Positions 1-6,568 are shown, counted from the first letter of the stretch. The stretch is DNA of 8,614 nt from DASPJL01 sp035628645 (GCA_035628645.1 DASPJL010000184.1:1-8614), one strand, 5' to 3'. Notes: generated by a model not told the origin, from the letters alone. Numbers and translations are program-made.

Positions 1-794
1 CGGGCATCCAGTTTTTGTTGCCTTTCCACGGTTTCCCGCGCTACTTCTTTGGCTTTCCGCAATGCTTTCTCTCTGTTTCTCAAGTCATGATTCAAAGCAT
101 TGTTCTCAATCGTTTTTTGTTCTGTATAAAAGTCGTAATTCCCGCCATACACAGTTATTCCCCACTCGGTTAATTCATACACGGCATCCAGAAGATTTAG
201 CAACTTCCTGTCATGGCTCACCACAACCAAGGTGCTTGTAGCAGACTTTATAAAATCGTAAAGTAACTGTCTCCCCACTTTGTCCAGATGATTGCTGGGC
301 TCATCTAAAAGAACCAGTTCCGGTTGATGAATGGAAATACCGGCAAGAAACACCTTTGTCTTTTGTCCGCCGCTCAAGGTTTTTATTTTCTGGTTTAGAT
401 CAAAACCTTCAAGCTGCCAATAAACAAGGGCTTCATGACAGCGCTCCTCAATTGCCCAGTCATCGCTCAGTACTGACAGGTTTTCTTCTGTTAGGTTGCC
501 ATCAAGAATTTCATTTAAGGCTTTTAATTTGTCATCAATCTGAAGCGCTTGGGCAATTGTCAGTTCATTGTACTGTCCAAAAATCTGAGGAACATAATAC
601 GTTATTGAATCATTTTGGACAAGTCCCTCTGAAGGTAGCAACACGCCTGCCATTATTTTTAACAAGGTGGATTTACCTGCACCGTTATTACCAATCAGGG
701 CAATTTTATCACGTTTGTTGATAGTTAGATTTAGGTTATCAAACAATAAATCTTTATTGGGATGTATATAGGTGATATTCTGTAGAAAAAGCAT
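1..794 (-). CDS. ABC-F family ATPase, N-terminal part (runs off left edge)
   Basis: ABC-F proteins are soluble twin-ATPase proteins without membrane domains that act on the ribosome as translation factors or as antibiotic-resistance protection factors. The frame opens at an ATG (794-792) and stays open for 264 codons to the window edge, so only the first nucleotide-binding domain and the start of the inter-domain linker are seen. Visible motifs: Walker A GNNGAGKST (about residues 35-43), Q-loop VPQ (68-70), signature LSGGQ (140-144), Walker B with D-loop LVLLDEPSNHLD (160-171) and the switch histidine SHD (193-195). The DEPxNHLD form is typical of ABC-F. After residue 225 the chain becomes charged and coiled-coil-like, as expected of the linker that reaches towards the peptidyl-transferase centre. 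No Shine-Dalgarno is seen; the leader is about 100 bases from the promoter at 906-913. The subgroup (Uup-like, EttA-like or a resistance type such as Vga/Msr/Lsa) cannot be decided without the second half. Confidence 0.93.
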   Translation of the reverse strand, partial: MLFLQNITYIHPNKDLLFDNLNLTINKRDKIALIGNNGAGKSTLLKIMAGVLLPSEGLVQNDSITYYVPQIFGQYNELTIAQALQIDDKLKALNEILDGNLTEENLSVLSDDWAIEERCHEALVYWQLEGFDLNQKIKTLSGGQKTKVFLAGISIHQPELVLLDEPSNHLDKVGRQLLYDFIKSATSTLVVVSHDRKLLNLLDAVYELTEWGITVYGGNYDFYTEQKTIENNALNHDLRNREKALRKAKEVARETVERQQKLDA

Positions 795-905
795 AATTTC
801 TTTCTTTTAAAAAAGTGAATAATTAACGGGACCTTTGGACGCCCTTTATTTATTTTTTCGAAAGAAATTATTTCACATTAATTTGTGCTTTTTATTTTAT
901 GTATG

Positions 906-913
906 CAAAAGTA
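906..913 (-). promoter_or_regulatory. Bacteroidetes-type -7 promoter element for the ABC-F gene
   Basis: The minus strand reads TACTTTTGCATAC here, an exact match to the Bacteroidetes -7 consensus TAnnTTTG, placed about 110 bases upstream of the ABC-F start codon. No clear TTG -33 element is seen at the usual spacing; a run of nine A lies directly upstream. The rest of 795-969 holds no gene that I can see. Confidence 0.55.
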
Positions 914-969
914 GGATTTTTTTTTGCCGATTAAAAGAACCTTTAGCATCGTTATCGAACATAGCTTTT

Positions 970-1659
970 TTATAAGCTCGCCTCTTTTTCTTTTACAAAT
1001 TTTTCAAATAACAGCCTTTGTTCATAGCTAAATGCCATGGCTCTAGTTTGAAATATAATCAGATTATTTCTTAAGCGACAAAAGTAGGGTTGCGTGTTAA
1101 AATAAATTATAAATCCAGATCTCCTGATATTTTTCAAAGCTTTCTCAGCCTGTTCTTCATTTTCAAATTCCCATTGTTCAATTACTCCGTCCGCAATTAA
1201 ATCGCTTTCAGTTCGCTTGCGATAGAAATATCCAAAAATATTGTTAACACTCTTAAAAAGTTCAAAATCAAGAGAGTCCAAATCATCTTTGAAAGTTTCA
1301 GTATTATAAGCTTGATTTATTTTACTGTTTTCGAAATGGATATTATAGAAAGGTTTCGTGTTGAAAAACTTTATCTGGCTTCTATCCAGTTCGTTATATA
1401 TACCAACTTCTTTTAGTCTATTTGTATCTGAAACCCATTTTACTTTTTCAATATCGGAAACAAACGTTTGAATTTCATCACATGGTTGTATAATATCTCC
1501 GGAGAGAAATTTAATACTATCAACTATCCCGGTTGTCTTAAGCTTACTAGTATCATTTTTAACTTCCCTATGCTTGCTGCCCTCAATCCGCGCTTCTTCT
1601 TTCTTTATGTTGCAACTCAAGCATAAAAGGGATACAAGTATAAAAGATAAATATTTCAT
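970..1659 (-). CDS. Unrecognised lipoprotein, 229 aa
   Basis: I do not recognise the family. The N-terminus (lysine, about 12 hydrophobic residues, then LCLSC with Cys16) looks like a type II lipoprotein signal, though the -3 residue is Cys13 rather than the usual Leu. The Lys/Glu-rich stretch straight after the cysteine is compatible with export to the cell surface in Bacteroidetes, which is inference. The mature part is a mixed alpha/beta, charged domain without internal repeats; near residues 170-205 a segment resembling a helix followed by two strands suggests a compact soluble fold. It lies 52 bases downstream of the VOC-fold gene on the same strand, so co-transcription is possible, but no promoter or terminator is visible in the gap to settle this. 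The ATG chosen is the one that opens the signal peptide. Confidence 0.8.
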   Translation of the reverse strand: MKYLSFILVSLLCLSCNIKKEEARIEGSKHREVKNDTSKLKTTGIVDSIKFLSGDIIQPCDEIQTFVSDIEKVKWVSDTNRLKEVGIYNELDRSQIKFFNTKPFYNIHFENSKINQAYNTETFKDDLDSLDFELFKSVNNIFGYFYRKRTESDLIADGVIEQWEFENEEQAEKALKNIRRSGFIIYFNTQPYFCRLRNNLIIFQTRAMAFSYEQRLLFEKFVKEKEASL

Positions 1660-1711
1660 TTCTTTTTTTAATCAAACTTGGCAGCAAGTCCATAATAAAA
1701 AAACTTAACAA

Positions 1712-2080
1712 TCATTCTTTGAACTCCCCGAAATGCCAAAGTACACCGGAAGGGTCATGCAGGAAACATTCTCTTCCCCAATCGTTTTCTCTGATAGGGA
1801 CTAATCTTACGGTTTTATATTTATGATGAAGTCCGAGACTTTGTAGTTCTGTCCAATACTCATCGACATTCTCCACCTCAAGAAATATCATACAGTTATC
1901 CACCCAATCTTTAACATAATAATTTTGCAAATAAAACCCCAGGCTTTCAGAAATCCTGAAATAAGACATATCCGCGGATATTATTGATTCTTCGAAGCCC
2001 AGTTCTTTATAAAACCCTCTGGATTCCTCAAAATCCATGGCTCCAATAAAAGTTCTTACTGATTTTGCTTTATGTTTCAT
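1712..2080 (-). CDS. VOC superfamily protein (glyoxalase/bleomycin-resistance/dioxygenase fold), 122 aa
   Basis: The length (122 aa) is that of a single VOC domain protein, which works as a dimer of paired beta-alpha-beta-beta-beta modules around a metal site. The first module starts with an RTFIGAMDFEESRGFYKELGF-like pattern (9-29), the usual 'D-xx-xs-xxFY-xxLGF' opening of the family, and the protein ends with HDPSGVLWHFGEF (108-120), the usual 'DPxGxxxxf' strand in which the last Glu can be a metal ligand. A second characteristic strand-helix (FLEVENVDEYW, 66-76) lies between. Enzymatic glyoxalase I, antibiotic binding or another reaction cannot be told apart from the sequence; the complete set of metal ligands is not obvious, so a binding protein is also possible. 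No Shine-Dalgarno precedes the ATG. Confidence 0.85.
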   Translation of the reverse strand: MKHKAKSVRTFIGAMDFEESRGFYKELGFEESIISADMSYFRISESLGFYLQNYYVKDWVDNCMIFLEVENVDEYWTELQSLGLHHKYKTVRLVPIRENDWGRECFLHDPSGVLWHFGEFKE

Positions 2081-2127
2081 CGCTTATGAATATTTAATGG
2101 TTTCAGTTAGGTTCTGACGGATACCTT

Positions 2128-2317
2128 TCATTCGCGTTCGGTAAATTCCATCTTCCCTGCATTTTCTATTTTTGAGATGTGAACAAAGGAGGTATTGAAT
2201 GTCCAGTGGTCAGGGTATTTTGATGTAAATAGAAAGTTAAATTTTTCAATTAAGACTTTGTCATGTGTATAATGCCGATCTTTTTAAAATTGTGTTATAA
2301 CTTATCAAGCTATCCAT
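2128..2317 (-). pseudogene. Short frameshifted gene or gene remnant, about 62 aa if repaired
   Basis: On the minus strand a stop-terminated frame (2283-2128, 51 codons plus TGA) reads as convincing protein, with segments such as KYPDHWTFNTSFVHISKIEN, but it has no usable start. An ATG at 2317-2315 opens another frame (MDSLISYNTILK...) that stops after 18 codons. The two frames meet at a run of five A (plus-strand T at 2281-2285); with four A the frames join exactly into a 62-residue protein from 2317 to 2128. This suggests a one-base insertion, decay, or a sequencing error. The family is not recognised. It lies between the VOC gene and the broken EreA/ChaN-like gene, in a 292-base stretch that otherwise shows no gene. 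Confidence 0.45.
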
Positions 2318-2372
2318 AATTAATATTCTATTTTTTGAAATATTGAGCACACATAGCACAAGCCGTATTATT

Positions 2373-3700
2373 TCATTTCACCTTTAATTTTGATGTAGCA
2401 ATTAAATCGCCATCACAATTTATAATTCTCAGGTCATAAATTCCCGAAGGTAGAAGTAATTCCCTTTCTTCAGAGATTACAAATTGATCCAAGGGTATTG
2501 CATCATTTGTTTCGTCTTTAAATGTAGCCTGAATTAAGCAACCCCTATAACTTTTAATTTTTTCTGAAAGGGAAATTCGTTTGACTTTTCTTGTTTTCAA
2601 CCAGTTTGGCCTTTCATTTTCAAAGACAGTCATGGGATGATAAACGTGAACGTCGATTCCTGATTGATTTATTAGATCTATTATTACTTCTCCTTTTTCA
2701 TTCAAGAATACTGTTGGTTCAGATAAATCAAACCGGTCAATAGCCTCTTTATAAAAAGGGTCTAACCTATTTGAATCATTTAATCCAGTCATTCTTTCCT
2801 GATCTATTGTCAAAATATCCTGATTGGTTAGTTTCTTTAACTGATATCCCATCGGTTTATATCCGCTTCCTCCCATTTCAGAAATGTGACTATATCCAGC
2901 GTGAATCAACACCTTGTCTGCCTGAAAATATTATTTGCCTGATCTGCATCCCTTAGTGATCCGTCAGGCGCTTTTTCTGTTTCATATGGAATCAGTTTAT
3001 ATCCAATCTTTATTGCTTCCCTAATCATGTTACCAAAGTTTGAATCCTTTGTGTAATACCCCGTGGCCTTCGTAGGATACCCTCTTTCATTTAAGAGTGA
3101 ATCTGTATGGTAGAGTGTTTCCAAAGCCAAGTACCTGTAACCTTCTTCCCATAAAGGCATTAAAAGTTCTTTTGTAAAAACTCTATTTTGCGAATTATAA
3201 TGAGCTTCGTTGATAAGGGTAAAATGGAAGTCCTTGGCCTTATTGCTTATGTATTGCACTGCCGAAACAGGGCGGGCCATTGAAAAAGCTTCTTCCGGGT
3301 CTCTAAGACCTGCAAAAAACTCTATTGCAGCTTTTGCATCTGCTTTAGATTCTACATTTGCATTTGGATCAGACAATGATCTTTCAATCGTTTTAAGAAA
3401 TTTTTCCCTATCTGGTTGGAAGGATTCGATGGTAATATTTTCGGAATGCTTACTATCAAATAACGCTCTTTTTGTTGCCTGCTCTAATGCATTTTGATAA
3501 TCTCCATAAAAGCTGCATTGAACAGCATTTAATTCAAAATTCATGGTAAGGTCCAACTTGCAATATTCTTCAAATCCAGGATTAAAGTCTCTGATACTAT
3601 AATGTTTTACTTCTGAAAATTTATAGCCTTCCATATTGCAGCCGATAACCAACAGCATGAAAAAAATATAAAAAAGGTAATTATTTCTGGGTGTTTTCAT
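2373..3700 (-). pseudogene. EreA/ChaN-like lipoprotein, broken by a one-base frameshift (442 aa if repaired)
   Basis: Two minus-strand frames, 3700-2906 and about 2930-2373, are the two halves of one protein. The first ends in an out-of-frame RQTRC tail; adding one T to the TTTT run (plus-strand A at 2925-2928) restores ...NNIFQADKVLIHAGYSH... and one frame of 442 residues. The N-terminus is a lipoprotein signal with VIGC at 18-21. The central domain resembles the EreA/ChaN-like (TIKI-related) superfamily: strand plus INEAH (E165, H167; most members have GExH), LWEEGYRYLALE (E194), LIPYE (E240) and IHAGYSH (H267, H272). Known relatives are erythromycin esterases and ChaN-type haem-binding lipoproteins, so a hydrolase or ligand-binding role is plausible; the substrate is unknown. 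The last 100 residues look like a beta-rich accessory domain. A GTG at 2912 could be taken as a start for the second half, but that would cut the domain. It could be a true pseudogene or a homopolymer sequencing error. Confidence 0.8.
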
Positions 3701-3709
3701 CTTTTACAT

Positions 3710-3722
3710 GCTAGAGCCTAGC
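3710..3722. repeat. Small inverted repeat 9 bases upstream of the EreA/ChaN-like gene
   Basis: GCTAG-AGC-CTAGC forms a 5-base inverted repeat with a 3-base centre, between the tail-like frame 3726-3836 and the start codon at 3700. It could be an operator half-site pair or chance; nothing else supports a role. Confidence 0.25.
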
Positions 3723-3725
3723 TAC

Positions 3726-3836
3726 TTATTTTTCCTTCTTCAACTGAAGTTTTTCTATTACCTTATTAACTAACCATTTCTCTTGTAATTTATAAAGGAA
3801 ATTAAACCCACTATTAAAAAATTTTTCGGTCTCGTT
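3726..3836 (-). pseudogene. Orphan C-terminal-like reading frame, 36 codons, no start
   Basis: After a TAG at 3839-3837 the minus strand is open for 36 codons to a TAA at 3728-3726. It reads as a plausible helical tail (EKFFNSGFNFLYKLQEKWLV followed by a Lys-rich end) but has no ATG, GTG or TTG near its beginning. It is out of frame with the YIP1-like gene that ends just upstream, so it is not a readthrough of that gene. It may be the remaining 3' end of a lost gene. The family is unknown and chance cannot be excluded at this length. Confidence 0.3.
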
Positions 3837-3852
3837 CTAGTCGTAATTCCTT

Positions 3853-4374
3853 TCAAATACCTATCAGAAAGCAAAGTATTATCAAGATAATGGGCGGTAT
3901 AATGATGTTTAATATTGCTATCATTCTTTCAAAATTCTGCACTTTCGATATCCCTTTTACCATTATAATATATGAAATGATGGGTAACATAAAACCGATA
4001 AAAGGCGGGACAGTAATTGGATCTTTCTTGATAAGATTTATACCTTCAACAATTAAGAAAAACAAATAAGGTAAAGATGCAAGACTTACAACTTTTGTGA
4101 CGCCTTTTATTGATCCTTCTCCTTTCCAAAGTTTACCGGTAAATTTTATTACACGGGGATAAAATATGGCCCAAACAAGAAAAACCAGAAGAGTAATGAA
4201 CATCACCACTGAGGTTTTTAAAAAAATATCGCCATTAACCCAATATTGGGCTGAAATGCCTAATGTCAAACTGTTAAGAAGTAAAGGTAGATTATAATTG
4301 AAATCTAAATCTCCCTTCAGAACATTATTGATGGTTTTATAAGGACTTAGCCAAAAAGCTAATATAAAAGGCAT
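3853..4374 (-). CDS. YIP1-family-like integral membrane protein, 173 aa
   Basis: The protein is mostly hydrophobic, with about five membrane segments (roughly 28-46, 53-73, 95-113, 123-140 and 150-172). The N-terminal pattern FWLSPYKTINNVLKG (7-21) matches the 'W-x-x-P-x-x-T' amphipathic opening of bacterial YIP1-like proteins. The loop KFTGKLWKGEGSIKGVTKVV (77-96) followed by SLASLPYL (97-104) matches the 'gGkgsfk..l.v..ya.iP' core of that family. Bacterial members have no established reaction; they sit in the inner membrane. An in-frame stop nine bases upstream fixes the ATG at 4374. The protein is somewhat short for the family, and no Shine-Dalgarno is seen. One copy of the dispersed repeat (4407-4464) lies directly upstream and might carry the promoter. 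Confidence 0.72.
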   Translation of the reverse strand: MPFILAFWLSPYKTINNVLKGDLDFNYNLPLLLNSLTLGISAQYWVNGDIFLKTSVVMFITLLVFLVWAIFYPRVIKFTGKLWKGEGSIKGVTKVVSLASLPYLFFLIVEGINLIKKDPITVPPFIGFMLPIISYIIMVKGISKVQNFERMIAILNIIIPPIILIILCFLIGI

Positions 4375-4406
4375 AAGCTGTTAAATGTGGTAACTCTTTA
4401 TTGATC

Positions 4407-4464
4407 CGATTAACTTCCCCCAATATATTTATTAAAAGAGCTAAATACAAAACAAGAATTTGAG
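4407..4464 (-). repeat. Dispersed repeat, copy A
   Basis: This 58-base segment aligns with 8226-8282 at roughly three quarters identity by eye, with a shared core TATTTATTAAAA.A.GC.AAATA. Both copies lie in the same orientation, downstream of one minus-strand gene and upstream of the next. On the minus strand both copies read as the same short peptide tail: NSCFVFSSFNKYIG here and NSCLIFGFFNKYLG in the other copy. Confidence 0.55.
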
Positions 4465-4508
4465 AAAGGCATAATATTTTCTCCTGCTTTCCAATCCTTA
4501 CTCCGCAT
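4410..4508 (-). other. Possible small reading frame of 32 codons ending in repeat copy A
   Basis: ATG at 4508-4506 opens a 32-codon frame that ends in TAA at 4412-4410 and covers the repeat. An AGGAG lies only two bases before the ATG, which is too close for normal initiation. If one G of the run GGGGG near its end is removed, matching copy B, the frame would read on as GEVN rather than stop. I regard it as a degraded gene tail rather than a working gene. Confidence 0.25.
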
Positions 4509-4520
4509 TTCTCCTTTTTC

Positions 4521-5387
4521 TTATTTTGAAGATATAAAACTCTGAATAATATCCGACACTTCGTTAAAGTTCGTTTCCAATGCCATATGTCCGCCGTCCA
4601 AAATATGAATCTGTGCTTCGGGCAAATCTCTTTTATAACAAGAGGCTTCTGCTACATCAAAAAACGCATCATGCTTACCCCAAATAATAAGGGCTGGAGG
4701 TTGGTGCATACGGAAATATTCTTGAAAAACAGGAAACATTTCAATATTGCTTTTATAGGTACAATTTAACTCGAATTGCATGTCAATATTGCCAGGTCTG
4801 CTCATCCGTTCCCAATCCAGTATCCACGATTCAGGACTCACACGGGTAAGGAGTTCTTCAGATAACCCGGCGGTATACTGAAGCTTTATACCCTCTTTAC
4901 TTAAAAATGCTGCCACCCTTTTCTTTTTCTCTTTGGTTGGATTCTCCCAATAATCTCTTGTTTCATCCCATTGCGGTCCGATGCCTTCAATATAGGCATT
5001 GCCGTTTTGAACGATAATCCGCTCTATCTTTTCCGGGTTGTTCACACATATTCGAAGTCCGATAGGACAACCATAATCATGAAGATAGATGGTAAAAGAT
5101 CTTAAATTGATTGCTTCAGTAAATTTATTGATGTATGTTGATATGTTTTTAAAAGAATATTCGAAGTCATCCGTACCAGGAAAATCACTAAATCCAAAAC
5201 CGGGATAATCAGGAGCGATGAGATAAAAATTATCAGAAAGGGCAACCATTAAATTTTTAAACATCACCGATGATGCCGGAAATCCATGCAGAAGCAGTAG
5301 CGATGGATTTTTCCTATCCCCCGCCTCCCGATAAAAAAAATTAACTCCGTCAACCGCGATTGTTTTATTGTAAATCTGTCTGTTCAT
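4521..5387 (-). CDS. Alpha/beta hydrolase, epoxide hydrolase/haloalkane dehalogenase-like, 288 aa
   Basis: The fold markers are in the right order: oxyanion-hole HGFP (34-37), APDYPGFGFSD (58-68), the nucleophile elbow LHDYGCPIG (102-110), the acid candidate in WGKHD (236-240) and the catalytic histidine in GGHMALE (265-271). The elbow carries Asp104 in place of the usual Ser, as in haloalkane dehalogenases and epoxide hydrolases, which form an ester with the substrate and release it with water. The cap region (about 135-225) holds several Tyr and Trp residues (Tyr132, Tyr146, Trp147, Trp188, Trp192), so candidates for the ring-opening Tyr or halide-binding Trp exist, but I cannot assign them. 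The protein has no signal peptide and should be cytoplasmic. It is divergent from the DUF4345 gene, with 169 bases between. The substrate is unknown. The ATG at 5387 gives the expected length. Confidence 0.88.
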   Translation of the reverse strand: MNRQIYNKTIAVDGVNFFYREAGDRKNPSLLLLHGFPASSVMFKNLMVALSDNFYLIAPDYPGFGFSDFPGTDDFEYSFKNISTYINKFTEAINLRSFTIYLHDYGCPIGLRICVNNPEKIERIIVQNGNAYIEGIGPQWDETRDYWENPTKEKKKRVAAFLSKEGIKLQYTAGLSEELLTRVSPESWILDWERMSRPGNIDMQFELNCTYKSNIEMFPVFQEYFRMHQPPALIIWGKHDAFFDVAEASCYKRDLPEAQIHILDGGHMALETNFNEVSDIIQSFISSK

Positions 5388-5433
5388 ATTCGCTTTTATC
5401 GTTGGATAGCTTTGTAATTATTCAAACTATAAA

Positions 5434-5441
5434 TGAAAGTA
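5434..5441 (-). promoter_or_regulatory. Weak -7-like element for the alpha/beta hydrolase
   Basis: The minus strand reads TACTTTCA, one base off TAnnTTTG, about 47 bases upstream of the hydrolase ATG. No TTG lies at the right distance upstream, so this is a weak call. Overlapping TTCAA/TTGAA half-sites at 5444-5458 could be an operator, but this is speculative. Confidence 0.25.
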
Positions 5442-5500
5442 CGTTCAACTTGTTTATTGAAGCCATGCGACAAGACTGCGTTCTTATCTTAAGTCAAGGA

Positions 5501-5564
5501 TTTTCCATTTTCAGCATATGATATTTACGCAATCATTAATTTAAATTATTCTGAAAATGGAAAA
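5501..5564. repeat. 14-base perfect inverted repeat enclosing the DUF4345 start codon
   Basis: TTTTCCATTTTCAG (5501-5514) is the exact reverse complement of CTGAAAATGGAAAA (5551-5564), with 36 bases between. The ATG of the plus-strand gene (5557-5559) lies inside the right arm. If transcription starts left of 5501, the start codon and the next two codons would be locked in a 14-bp stem. If it starts within the spacer, the left arm is outside the message. Confidence 0.7.
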
Positions 5565-5964
5565 ATCAAGATTAGTACAGGCATTTTTAATTATCTCAGG
5601 GATAATCGCAACAGGCATTGGCGGGGCTTTGTTAATTGCACCTGTAGCCTTTGAAGCTTCGGCAGGAATCGACCTGGGGGAAAACATTAATTTATTAAGT
5701 GAAGTAAGAGCTCCAGGGGGAACCTTGTCGGTAGCCGGGATATTAATCACAACAGGCGCTTTTATTTCCGGGATAACCCATTTCTCTATTTTATTGTCCT
5801 GCTTGTTCTATCTTTCTTATGGACTGTCCCGGGTATTGGGTATGATGATTGACGGAATTCCTAATGAATCACTTGTTATGGCAACTGTTGCAGAAATACT
5901 CATAGGGCTTTTAAGTCTTTTGCTGGTTTTTAGGATTCGGAGGAAACAGTACCCTACATCTTGA
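5557..5964 (+). CDS. DUF4345 family membrane protein, 135 aa
   Basis: This is a small four-helix inner-membrane protein (segments roughly 8-30, 54-73, 76-96 and 106-126). The motif SEVRAPGG (48-55) after helix 1 and SRVLGMMIDG (91-100) after helix 3 are the conserved signature of DUF4345 proteins; no biochemical role is established for the family. The ATG at 5557 starts the protein directly before helix 1, as in relatives, and lies within an inverted repeat arm. It is divergent from the alpha/beta hydrolase and convergent with the Crp/Fnr regulator, with only 13 bases between the stop codons and no obvious terminator hairpin there. Confidence 0.87.
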   Translation: MEKSRLVQAFLIISGIIATGIGGALLIAPVAFEASAGIDLGENINLLSEVRAPGGTLSVAGILITTGAFISGITHFSILLSCLFYLSYGLSRVLGMMIDGIPNESLVMATVAEILIGLLSLLLVFRIRRKQYPTS

Positions 5965-5977
5965 AATTCTCCGTAGG

Positions 5978-6568
5978 TTATTCTTTCAGTTTGTCATTTA
6001 TCATAAGTCTTTTTCTAATCCTGCTGAAAGATTCGGGAGTTACCCCAATAAAACTGGCAATTTGATGGAGTGGAACTCTATTTAGAAGTTCAGGTCGGGT
6101 TTTCATCAGGATCTGATACCTCTCTTCGGGATTATAGAAATTCAGGAATGTTATACGATCTTCCACCTTGGAATAGTCTTGGGGCATTAACGTATGAACC
6201 AGGTGCTCAAGCTTCGGATACTCTTTGTGTAGCTCTTGTTCCTGCGCCCGGGTTCCGGTTGTTAAAATGCAGTCTTCAACACAAGCAAGGTTGTATTCCG
6301 AAGGGGTTCTTTTTAAATAACTCGAATATAAAACTGCCGGCTGGCCTTCTGTAAAAAAGCCGGTTGTTTTTTCTTCTCCATTTACCAGTTGATACTGCCG
6401 TAAACATCCCTTTAAAACGAAAAAACATTTGTCAGATACCTTTCCCTCCTTCAATATTATTGTCCCTTTTTTAAAAGATTCAATCCGGGTATTTTCCACA
6501 ATAGCGTTAATTTCCTCCGCACTGAATTTTTCAAACTTTGAGATAAATTGCGTTAGTAAGTCATTCAT
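5978..6568 (-). CDS. Crp/Fnr-family transcriptional regulator, 196 aa
   Basis: The N-terminal cyclic-nucleotide-binding-like beta-roll (about 20-105; IESFKKGTIILKEGKVSDKC followed by FFVLKGCLRQY) is followed by a long connecting helix and a C-terminal winged helix-turn-helix with VPLHQIASFIGVTPESFSRI (165-184). The phosphate-binding cassette residues of cAMP-binding Crp are missing (the equivalent stretch reads FFTEGQPAVLYSS), and there is no N-terminal Cys cluster of Fnr type, so the ligand is unknown. This is the common short form in Bacteroidetes. It probably controls nearby genes such as the hydrolase and DUF4345 pair, which is inference from position. The promoter at 6587-6619 gives a very short leader. 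Confidence 0.92.
   Translation of the reverse strand: MNDLLTQFISKFEKFSAEEINAIVENTRIESFKKGTIILKEGKVSDKCFFVLKGCLRQYQLVNGEEKTTGFFTEGQPAVLYSSYLKRTPSEYNLACVEDCILTTGTRAQEQELHKEYPKLEHLVHTLMPQDYSKVEDRITFLNFYNPEERYQILMKTRPELLNRVPLHQIASFIGVTPESFSRIRKRLMINDKLKE

Noticed and set aside
356..721. Plus-strand open frame of 121 codons
   Set aside because: It lies antisense inside the ABC-F gene, whose Walker and signature motifs are clear; the plus frame has no recognisable protein features.
963..978. AGCTT/AAGCT hairpin at the end of the lipoprotein gene
   Set aside because: A 5-bp stem overlapping the stop codon without a following U-run is too weak to call a terminator.
2185..2228. Strong plus-strand Shine-Dalgarno AAAGGAGG followed by ATG and a 9-codon frame
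   Set aside because: The bases are the reverse complement of codons in the better-supported minus-strand remnant, and a 9-codon peptide has no other support.
2373..3700. Naming the gene an erythromycin resistance esterase
   Set aside because: Only the broad superfamily pattern is visible, GExH is changed to NEAH, it is a lipoprotein and the frame is broken; a resistance label is not supported.
3738..3754. CTTCAACTGAAG followed by TTTTT on the plus strand
   Set aside because: The stem is 5 bp with a 2-base loop, and no plus-strand gene ends nearby.
5395..5523. Plus-strand stop-free frame of about 42 codons between the hydrolase and DUF4345
   Set aside because: It has no start near its beginning, only a late ATG at about 5464, ends at a TGA before the DUF4345 gene, and overlaps the divergent promoter region.
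5501..5564. Invertible promoter flanked by inverted repeats, as known in Bacteroides
   Set aside because: The 36-base spacer is much shorter than known invertible promoters, no recombinase gene is nearby, and no promoter is visible in the spacer.
5541..5750. Minus-strand frame of 69 codons
   Set aside because: It is a shadow of the DUF4345 gene, which carries the family's conserved motifs on the plus strand.
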